From NCBI GenBank assembly GCA_026874595.1, contig CM049315.1, forward strand, positions 59,518,889 through 59,582,888: DNA of 64,000 nucleotides, given 5' to 3'. Positions 50,544-64,000 of the stretch are shown one piece after another. A model generated the notes under the pieces. The model was not told the origin of the DNA, searched no databases, and saw nothing but the letters and a program-made list of their open reading frames with translations. Made by a program: the position numbers and the translations under genes. Within the stretch, counting starts at the first letter, position 1. Each line of letters starts with the position of its first letter. The stretch is from Sipunculus nudus. Taxonomy: Eukaryota > Annelida > Sipuncula > Golfingiida > Sipunculidae.

Positions 50544-53050
50544 TGTGCAGACTTTTTTCCCTGTTTACTGTGGATGAAAAGATAGTTGAGTAAATACAAC
50601 AATCAGGCATTGGTCCATGAACAAACATCATCTGTTTTATATCTAATTACAATTTAAAAAGAACATAATTTATAATCATCAAAATAATACTTAGCAAAAA
50701 TACCTAGTCTGCAAATTATAGATATTGACCAATATTGCTGGTGTCTCTGTATCACCTAAGTTAATTTCTGATTGTCCAGGTTGTGCATTGGAGCATATAT
50801 GCACTGTAGTTGTGCAGTTATGAAGTTGTGAAGTTATGTTACAGTAACATATTGCAGTTTATGGCAACCATTCTAAATTTGGCAGCAAGGTGCGTGTCAG
50901 TATAATAAGTGTAGCAACAGATGGATACTTATTAATTTGAGATCACATTTGTTGAATGTGTTGGGGAGTGATCCTAACACAAGAAACACATATATGACCT
51001 GGCAGGAGATAAACATCATGCCTGCACAGTACAGATGGGCTCATAGTCATAATCCTATTAATCAAGGTCACAGTGCTAATTAGTAGTGAAGCCACTTAAA
51101 GCTGCAAACTTGCCTTTGCATGGGGATAAGCTAAGCTATGCCTGTAACTCGCATATTTTTCAACAATTTCCTAGATAACTGGGGGGGAGGGGGGTCTACT
51201 AACCACCTGTATTTTATCTATCTTAAAAGTTTATATTTTTCAACAATTTCCTAGAATACTACATCTTGAAGTGGCAACCAAATAAGGCAATTACAAAACT
51301 TACAATAAATCCCCATTTTATGTTTCACGACTTTTTAAGTCCCTTTACAATGATCTGGCAGATATGATATGTCCCTGTATGAGTAGCCATCTTTGTTTTA
51401 CCTGGTTATAATTTTAAGTGATTACATGACATCCTCAAATGAGCAGCTGTCAAAAGAGTCTGTTTCTGTAAGTGAACAATGATGTTGACTGGCATTAAGT
51501 GGATCTGATATGTTGTAAAATGTAGACTGATTTCTCATATTTTCAAATAATTCTGTTTCTTAAATAAGGTGCATGCTTGTTATTTATTTACCTTGTTGAA
51601 AATAAGGTCCTTTAATCCTCTACACTATAATTATTTCCCTTGAAATGTATATAATAAAACACTTCTATTTAAAAAGACAGGTGGATATGAGGTGATGTCA
51701 AGCAGACTACAACAGTATGGGTATAGCCCCGTCAAATGTGTCACCCTAAAGAGTAAAGTTAAACAGTTTATTGAACCATAATGTCGCACCTATTGTAAAA
51801 TTCTCCTTTATTTAATGCACCTTTGGCGTTTCTGGAAGGGGCCTCCTTCCTGACAACACCCTACCCGGTAGTAGGAAGGGCAGCTAATTTAAAGTGTACA
51901 TTACCTTCAGTGGGAATGGGACTGATAGCCACTGATTACTGATCGCCCTTGTTTGTGTATGACTGGTTGCCATGGATCCTGATTGCCCTGTGTACAGCAC
52001 CCCCTGTGGTTACCTGTGTACAAGTGTCCATCACCCCTGTTCATTTAAACTTAAATATGTATAAATGTTAAGCAAAGTGAGCATAGGGACCCTGAGTCCA
52101 TGATCCATGTACTTTTTTTATTATTATTATTTTATTATTATTTTTATTATTATTATCAATTTTATTTATCATTATTATTATTGTGTGACTGTTCTGTTTT
52201 TTTTTATCTGAATATAATAAACTGTAAAACATTCTTGAATCGTGGTTCTATTAAGACTATTAAAAATACAATAACACATGATAATAATACAATATTAATT
52301 AAAATAATACTAATAATAATAATGACAATAAAAATATTCAGAAATATTAAAGGAATATTGTCAAAAGATTTTAGATAATCTTATTTCCTTCTTTCATATT
52401 TTAACAGATTTCAACAGATCATTAAATAGATTTCAAGAGGTAATGTGTCCATTCGAATAGCTGAACTGGTATATAGCATTTATGAACTGTCAATCATTTC
52501 ACATTCCCCTATAAATCGTTTTCGTCATATTAAAATAGCAACTCAGTGTTAATAACATCAAATAACTGTTGGTCTATATTAATCATGATGGCGACTTCTA
52601 GCAACTAAGGTGCGACCACGAACTGGGGGCGATCGGTCCAGGGGGGCGATCACAACAGGTGGCATTCTGGTCCGGTGGCGATGAGAACGGCTGGCGGCCA
52701 CTGTCAGCATTGTAGCTACAGTACAGTACAGGCCTGTAGGCTGTAACACAAACAAGGCTGGATCATCGGCCGTACTGCCCGTAGTTCGGGCTATCACAAT
52801 ATCAGCAATGCTGATGGACAAAATCCAACGTCGTAGTTTATCGTGGATGGGCTTTAAACATGAAGTGTGCTGTATGTACACCAAAGGATGCTTACCTATA
52901 ATAAAGTTAAATATTCCATAAGTTATGATAACAGATGACTTGTTAAAACTACGGTGTGGCCTCCCTCAACTTCTCTCATTTGACAGAGTGAGATGTGCCA
53001 CTGACGCCATCTTATTTGGAGGACTCTTACGCACCAGTGAGTCAGACAGT
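50544..53050 (-). promoter_or_regulatory. USP38 upstream region with candidate 5' UTR exon and promoter
   Basis: A good minus-strand donor TATAG|gtaagc falls at 52895/52896, and the sequence above it (to about 53010) is compact, with AAGATGGCG near 53005-53012, a YY1-like promoter word. It could splice to an acceptor just before the USP38 start (ccacag or aaacag, about 50560-50575). The stretch 52580-52890 is GC-richer than its surroundings. A ttattatta-rich run lies at about 52110-52170. This model is inference. Confidence 0.35.
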
Positions 53051-53345
53051 TATTTGCATAAAATGAGAGATCATGAATGAAAATTTCTCTCATATTATCA
53101 TCACAACAAAGGATTGGATATTGACTGGATATATAAATGAAAATATGCAGCACAATTGTCAAGAAGAGATGGCACTATGGCAATTTTACTTCATTACAGC
53201 ATTTGCTGCTTAACATTTAAAGTCCTGCTGGTTTGCATTTAACCGTGTCGGGCGGTGTCTCAGAAAAACTAATTCCTGGTAATTTCAACCAGTATTTTTG
53301 TAGAATGTAGCCAAGTCATTGTGCTTACATGACAGGGGGTTTTAT

Positions 53346-53404
53346 AGACCAATTACTTTTAAGGATAGATCACCGGGTTAGACGACGTTAAAAGTAATTG
53401 GTCT
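53346..53404. repeat. Perfect 17-bp inverted repeat hairpin
   Basis: AGACCAATTACTTTTAA (53346-53362) and its exact inverse (53388-53404) enclose a 25-nt loop. Confidence 0.9.
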
Positions 53405-53732
53405 TGCTAGCTCTGGTTGGCTTTGGGTCATAATCTCAGCTGGTATTAAAAACTGTGTTTATTTTTTTATTAATCTCTGCTAAAATTGATCGACAGTATA
53501 TTAATTGGGTACGTGTTACTAGAGTTCTTTTCATTTTCGGCTAGTCATAAAGACATGATCGATATATACAAATCCTTGTAGGCTTGTGAGGGAGTGTCTG
53601 AAGGAAGTAATTTGGGTGCCATTCAAACCAGAATTGTTGCTTTGTAAAAATAAAGAATTAAATCTCCTGGAAAAGGTCGTTGTACGTTTAAGAATTTAAT
53701 TAGCTCAAGGTTGTGCGAAAGGGGCTAAATCT

Positions 53733-53789
53733 GCACACACACACGCGCGCGCGCGCGCACGCATATATATATATATATATATATGTGTG
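53733..53789. repeat. (CA)n(CG)n(TA)n alternating tract
   Basis: CA, then CG (about 8 units), CA, then TA (about 11 units) and TG, all without breaking purine/pyrimidine alternation. Confidence 0.9.
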
Positions 53790-54061
53790 ATTTCCCCCGC
53801 AATAAACAATTGCTAGGCGCCCTATATATGGTATGGAACAAGTGCTGTATATAGTTATACAAATACAGAGGAAGCAAATTTTGATACAAATTATTTATAT
53901 AATACAATTTTATTCCTCTATATTTGCATAATTATACATCGGGAAATATACTAAGGCCTCGATCGTGACTATAAGAATTAAGCAATGGAAATCATTAAGG
54001 GAGCACACAAGAATATAACCTTATAAGGTTGACAATTCCATATATCAGTCCAAAAAAAATT

Positions 54062-54374
54062 AAAGGTATGGTTCTCAGGCACCGCCCGCATCATTTTTAA
54101 ACCCCCGCATCAAAAATTTTTATTTTGATTTTCAATAAAAACCATCCAATTTTCAGCTGCTGCCGCTCCGACATTTCTTTCAAGAAGTTAAAACCATATA
54201 CAATTTCCTTTGTTTTGTAGTGCTTTTACTTATTTAGCAAAATAAAACTGTTATTTTCATGCTTTTCCCTTATCATTTGACATTTTTATCGAAACATACC
54301 AAAAAATTTATAATAAAAAAAGCGCCCGCCCGCATTGATTTCTGAAAAAAAGTGCCTGAGAAGCATACCTTTTT
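54062..54374. mobile_element. MITE, copy 2 (TIR AAAGGTATGGTTCTCAGGCA)
   Basis: Homologue of 10038-10318. The left end AAAGGTATGGTTCTCAGGCA and the right end TGCCTGAGAAGCATACCTTT form about 20-bp inverted repeats with one mismatch. The interior matches copy 1 in order (ttgattttca, catgcttttccctta, catttttatcgaaa). Confidence 0.82.
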
Positions 54375-54469
54375 TTGTTTTGGCCTTACATAATCATTTT
54401 TGCCGCTGTTGTCCATGTCACAGGCCACACTTATACTATTCTCCATTCCATATATTACCCCTGTCCGTC

Positions 54470-54915
54470 TTTATTTACCTCAGAAAAAAATCAGGCAAAA
54501 TAATAATCTCCCATGTATGGATTCCATATGATTAATTCAGAAAGAAAAATGTACGGTCTTGCGACATATCAGTGACGACCTAGCTGAGCTAACATCCTTA
54601 AACAACTTGAAGACCCATTTGACGATTCGTAAGGGTGACGTCACGGTGGTGTTTTGCTACGTCACATATACGTCCTTCCTACATCACATAAATAAACAGA
54701 TGGCCACATGAAATGACGTCATTTTTTTTTTGCAGCCCTTTCTAAACAGACAAAAACCGTCCGGTCGTCGCAATTTAGATATATTTCATACTTATTTAAA
54801 TCATCGAAAATCGCCACATTGCCTATTTTGTTAAAAACTAATGTACATTGGCTAATGAAATAGATTTGAAAGAAATATTGCGAAAAATTAGGTGGACAGG
54901 GGTGATGAAATAGAA
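54470..54915. repeat. Dispersed repeat with ATTTACCTCAGAA, copy 2
   Basis: Second copy of the family at 42886-43378, diverged but collinear. The present copy is richer in CG dinucleotides. Confidence 0.7.
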
Positions 54916-54951
54916 TATAGGCCTACGTGGTATTCGTGGGTCCACTATTAT

Positions 54952-55891
54952 TTAGACTGGCCCAGTCAATGAAATGGCTCTGACAGAGATATCAAACGGC
55001 TCTCACTGTCTCGGTACTGCTACGACGTGGCAACTTACATAACTATAATTACTACTCTCTGACCCTCTTATTGACCCTCATCGACTGGTAAACTTGGGCC
55101 GTTCCGGACAGTCAGCGCCACACATCACTGCCTCGCTGAACTAAGGTCTTTGCCAGTGACGTAAGGAGTAATTATAGTGGTCTTTCCCAGAATCTTTTTC
55201 AAAACCAACATGGTTAATTCAGTAACCGCCTATTTTAACACTATATTTAACCCTCAGCCTCAGTGAGTCAGTGTGTCACCGTTTATCAGACCATTGCTTA
55301 TCGCAGTAGGCCGGTTTTAAATGTGTCTCAAACTCAGCCAATCAGCGTGAGATATTCAGGTCCACACGCGAAGAACGCAGTCAAACTGTAGTTCATGTAC
55401 CGGCTGTCTGAAACGATCACGACGTTCAGCATGTTGGCAAGACTTTCATGTGTAAATTGAACACTAACAAATACACAGTACAAAATCGATGTGACATTGT
55501 CTATAATGCACTTAAATTTGGCCCATGGACCGTATGTTCGAACAGCAGAGATATATCATAGGACACGAAGGTCCATGTGCGGAATTTCTGAAAACATGCA
55601 CGATTTCAGTGCGATTGTTACCAAGCGGGTTGAGCTGTCTATTGCCTATGGGACGCTGTTTGCCTCCTCATAGCAACGATGCCATTCACAGGAGTCCAGG
55701 CGGCCTGATATGCAAATGCGAGGTAATCGTCAGGAGCCTTAATTGTGACGCCCTAATATGCAAATATCAGGGATTCACCATACGGAGATTTACGGAGCTG
55801 GCACTGAGTTAAGTCTATCGGTACATGGACTCACGTTTTATTTTAAGCATTTTATTAGTAAACGCTAATACTAAAGCCCAGGCAGGGCTGT
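54952..55891. mobile_element. Long copy of the 14774 repeat element
   Basis: The ends match copy 1: TAGACTGGCCCAGTC at the left, and ctgagttaagtct..ggtacatgga..aagcccaggcagggct at the right. The interior is about 700 bp longer than in copy 1. Two overlapping open frames near 55491-55812 resemble nothing known. Confidence 0.7.
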
Positions 55892-57755
55892 TATAGTATA
55901 CGTTTCTCATACGCTACAAGGTACGATTTGTGTATTGTCTTTAGAGAGACAGTCTGTTAAACATGTGTTGGAAATATCTTACGGACATGCATGAAAACAC
56001 TTAAAAGAAAGTTCCAACTAGAAGGAGAGACAGTTTTAAGAAGTCTAAAATTAATCCTGAAAAGCAGAGGAATTCTGATGTTTTGAAAGGCCTAATTTGA
56101 TGCCTTGCACTGAGTGAAGGATTACCGTGTGTGCATGTAATTAGAAAACATGTAAGACAGGAGTTCACATGAACAATACATATTCATCAACATTTAAACC
56201 TGATACAAAATCGAATAAACAAAGCGAAACTTGGGAACAAATAAAACGGGGTTTATTTTCTAGAAGGGAAACTGACAAGCCCCGGCCGGTCCCAGTCTAT
56301 GTACAATTTACGCCGCCACAGAAGCCAATAGAACAGAGAGACTTATAACTTTCACACCGATGCAAAGTACCAAATATGATTATCTAATGCCCGGATATTA
56401 TGTCATGAGTGACGTCGACTGTATGTCTATAGTTTATTTACGGTTTTATTATATCCCGGCAAAATATACTTGTAAACTGAGCAAAGTTATAGCCGAATTA
56501 TATTCAATATATATATATATATAAATCGATTAAATCGATTGCATTTTTCACATGCAAAGAATCTAATCCTGTCGGCAATTCAACCTTGGATGCGGGTGGA
56601 TTGATGGTTTCATGATGAATACCGATATATATGTCACAATTTTTACTGGGGTCAATATTTTAGGTACTAATGTACGGCAGATTTCAAGGCAATAGAGAAT
56701 GAGATGTACATTAAATAATCGATTAATAATCGATCATCGGTCGTTTTATGTTTCGATCAACGTTTGTGATTTTTTAAAACCAATTCCCACCACATATATA
56801 TATATAAGTATTTTCTATCCAGTATGGTATCAAATGAAAGTATATAGATTTCAAGATTGAAAGATGAAATTTATGATATATATATAAATCGTTCGATCCC
56901 CTGGGTGATTACAAATGAAAGTGGGTTAAAGTGGCCCGTCAAAGCCCGGTGGTTTTCTCCGTGCTCTCCGCTTTCCTCTAGATACTACCGAACGCCAAAG
57001 CCTGAGTGCCTTGAAATAACTATCATGTAAAATAAATAGTTTAAATTAATAAAGAGTTACAACATATGATAGTCTGAGCAGGATCTTAGGAACAAAATAT
57101 ATGGATTTCAATAACATTATACTTCCAAAACAAAGGGTTTATCGGAAGCTTGGATCCCTAGAGGGCATATCTGATACAGTTAGTATAACATCCTTTTGTC
57201 ACACCACAGGAACATAAAACTGACTATGAACACGTGTGTTTTTTATACTGTTTGCATGTAAACAAGCAGACATTTCTTCATACAAAAACACACTAAGGGC
57301 ACACTGAGCAGACTCGAATTCTCAAGAGTACGACTCTGCATACTGTTGTGGTTTTACATGCGTCATAATCTGACCCCCACAATGCACCGCGGCTTCTACA
57401 TTCACCAGATAAGCAGGTAAAAACGTAGTGAAGAGAGTAAGGTTGTCTGTTCAAATATGTTGGATTAGAATAATTCCAGGCAAATTATATAAACATGGGT
57501 ATTTTTGTAGTGAGGACTTACCGAAGCAAGTAATATTTTGTAACCATACGCATGTGAAATATTAACAGAAAAGGCTTTCCTGAAATGTAACCAATTTTTA
57601 TTTTAAAGTTTGATAGTTGAGATAAGTAGTCCTGGCCGTCCCACAGTACCTATCCACCAGAGGTCGTTTCGATGAAGGGTACACTTAGGGTTATAGTGAC
57701 TGTTCCATTTTGTGATTTTGTGAGATAGTAACTATATACATTAATTTGTTTTCTT
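55892..57755. other. Intergenic spacer
   Basis: No gene recognised. Near 56950-57000 the text ggttttctccgtgctctccg resembles the central-domain block of some metazoan SINEs, but no tRNA head was found next to it. Short TA runs at about 56508 and 56795. Confidence 0.45.
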
Positions 57756-58152
57756 TGTCCCCCGCTCCGCGGAAGCGGGGGACATTGATTTCGGTTTGCC
57801 TGTCTGTCCCTCTGTCTGTTTTCTTCCGTTTCCGTGTGATAACTTTCCTAAATTTTATCCGATATCATTCAAATTTAGGTCAGTGATTGCTCTCATGCAT
57901 ACCTTGGTTGGGACTGGTGTTGAAGTGTCTCAATTCGTTTTAGTTTTTATGTTTGCCTGCAGATGTCTTCACATGTCATAGTGTATTTTGGTCCTATTTC
58001 TCAATGTGTTTTAGTTTTTATGTTCGCCTGCAGATGTCTCAACATGTCATAGTGGATCTGTTAAAGTTTTCATGTACACTCAAGATTTCTCATGTCATAA
58101 TTCTGGTTGCTTATCAAGCATGAAAGACAACAAGATCCCAAAGCGGAGGACA
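57756..58152. mobile_element. Short element with terminal hairpin and TGTCCCCCGCT ends
   Basis: The left end TGTCCCCCGCT is followed at once by its own inverse (AGCGGGGGAC, 57774-57783), making a 10-bp hairpin. The right end AGCGGAGGACA (58142-58152) is an inverted match to the left end (10 of 11). The body starts ttcggtttgcctgtctgtcc. It is non-coding and lies just downstream of the protease gene. Confidence 0.6.
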
Positions 58153-58222
58153 TAAATTCCACGAATTTGCTTGTTTTTATTAAGTTAAGTTAAAACCTTT
58201 TTTATTTATTGATGTGCTCTAG

Positions 58223-62541
<4,319 letters not shown>

Positions 62542-64000
62542 CTTTTAAATTGAATAAAGAGAGTTCCATATTCATTCTCTAATATTTCGACCAGACCGCC
62601 GCATCAGTAAGATTTAACATACGTCAGTAATCTTTGTCGATGATATTTGTACATGACTGAGCGGTTATATTCGGCAAGGAATAATTTAAATTGGTCTTGT
62701 ATTCGACCCATGTCATCTGATCTAAATTCCGGATAGTCGGTGCAAATATAATCTATTTGTTGACCAGTTATTGTGGTCTAGGAGTAGAGCGCGCGGGTAT
62801 AGGGAGATCGTAATTTCGAAAACCGGTGTAATTTTTCACGTTTGTCTAGCACACAGGGTCGGTGCTCTGCAAATTTAATGGGAAGACCGTGCATGGCTGT
62901 ATATAACTCAAAAACTAAATTGCGCTTTTGGGTGTTCCTCGGTATTATATAACCTAGCAATAAACCTAGGACCTCCATGTGCGGTAGCCGTGAATACACA
63001 ACATTTATAGTGAGCTGGTAAACCTATCTTGAGTCGTGATACGGGAGGATGTACTTAACGTGTTCTCCATCCTGCTGCACTGAAATCGTAGTAAACCGCC
63101 GATAACCCTGGAATTAGGCTACGAATGATGAATTGACACGAAAGAATACATGTGCACTCACAAACAAAACTGAAAATATGGTAACGCGTTATTTCCTGTG
63201 CCGCGTACAAGTTGGCTGACGTCCGATAACCCGTGAGAGCCATATGCTTATATTCATGCGGTCAGAAATTCAACAAATTGCAGTGGGATTCACCAATGTG
63301 CTGAGTTAAAACGGAATGTTTCTAGAACAGGGTAGGTGTTGTCAGAAAGTATCCGAAATAAGCTAACGACTTGCCTGGTTTAAGGCAAGTGACAGCGTAC
63401 TTGTAGGCCATGAGGCGGTCCTGTACGCACGAAGTAAAGACGTTCTGTACGCTGGTCGTAGACTCTCTAATGTAGGAGGGCCGAAACGGCGGTACATGTG
63501 CGGTAGATCAAGGGCCTGGTTAACTCAAGGATATAAATTAGAGGAAGCGTTTGCTTCCGCCCTATCACGGATTCTCCAAGAGATATGGTACACATAGCAT
63601 GTGGATGTACATACATTTTCGGATTTAATTCACATTTAAAATACCTTCACCAATATATTTATCAAGGAGAACAGCTGTTGAACACTGTTAAAAAAGAGAT
63701 TTTCATTTCCCGAAAGCGTACTGACATATAAGCAATCTGTCTCACGGCGCAAGACATCTGTTGGCGTAAATGTTGAAAAATAATTGATATTTTGGTGGCT
63801 TATAAAAGGAGGGCAGAAAACAATTTTTTATCTTCTCAGTTATCTGTTTATATTGTTTGTGCTGTATATTGTCGATTAAAAGAAAAATAATGTATTTGTG
63901 TAAAATTCCGGTTAAATCGACCCCTTAACCAATTAGATCCCTACGCCTGTGTTTATCATGCAGGTAATTTGGGAACTTTAGTCCCATGGCCAGAGAGAAG
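62542..64000 (-). other. Upstream part of the protease gene, signal-peptide exon not found
   Basis: The 5' exon with the signal peptide must join at the acceptor tttaaaag (62542-62549). I looked for a short exon encoding Met plus a hydrophobic stretch on the minus strand and found none I would defend, so it may lie beyond the right edge. A small palindrome GGAAGCGTTTGCTTCC lies near 63543. Confidence 0.5.

Larger units (their letters stand above)
53051..54061. other. Intergenic spacer
   Basis: No gene recognised. It contains a perfect hairpin at 53346-53404 and a 57-nt alternating purine-pyrimidine tract at 53733-53789. Confidence 0.5.

Noticed and set aside
52579-52884. 101-codon minus-strand open frame rich in Arg near the possible USP38 promoter
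   Set aside because: GC-rich upstream sequence with no recognised domain; it does not splice in frame to the USP38 start and is better read as promoter or leader.

Overview
The window is animal nuclear DNA, most likely from a mollusc and probably a bivalve. Genes are split by GT..AG introns, non-coding DNA is AT-rich, and introns and spacers are packed with short non-autonomous elements of a kind common in bivalve genomes (units with a GGTGGCGCCACC core, GGACGGACAGACGG runs, ends reading CAGCTGAGCTAAAAA). The species assignment is inference. No bacterial, viral, CRISPR or rRNA signal was seen.

Four protein genes can be reconstructed by joining exons by eye. (1) PCF11, minus strand: the first two coding exons (5127-5279, 1081-1209) encode the start of the CTD-interacting domain; the rest runs off the left edge. 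(2) RAB30, plus strand: complete coding sequence in four exons (6394-12654), 206 aa. PCF11 and RAB30 are head to head with start codons about 1.1 kb apart, and the gap carries three CCAAT boxes, an ETS-like site and CRE-like sites. (3) USP38 (the USP35/USP38 family), minus strand: complete coding sequence in seven exons (50543 down to 30538), 900 aa, with the Cys box, His box and two zinc-binding CxxC pairs. (4) A secreted chymotrypsin-like S1 serine protease, minus strand: the five 3' coding exons (62541 down to 58223); the signal-peptide exon was not found.

The remainder is mostly mobile and repetitive DNA. RAB30 introns hold a hAT-like element with a tRNA-derived SINE nested in it (16-bp target duplication), a second SINE and a MITE. 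From about 18.7 to 29.5 kb lies a nested repeat cluster. Within it a 4.6-kb element with perfect 16-bp terminal inverted repeats has split a SINE into two halves. USP38 introns hold a TTAA-flanked 4.7-kb composite element, two arrays of ~337-340-bp tandem units, and a 1.1-kb element with ~24-bp terminal inverted repeats. The spacer between USP38 and the protease carries second copies of families seen elsewhere in the window. A (TA)47 microsatellite abuts the splice acceptor of the protease exon that carries the catalytic serine.

The genes do not form a pathway: 3' end processing of mRNA (PCF11), Golgi/endosome membrane traffic (RAB30), deubiquitination (USP38) and extracellular proteolysis. 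The chromosomal arrangement and the repeat biology are the more informative parts. No wholly new coding system was found.
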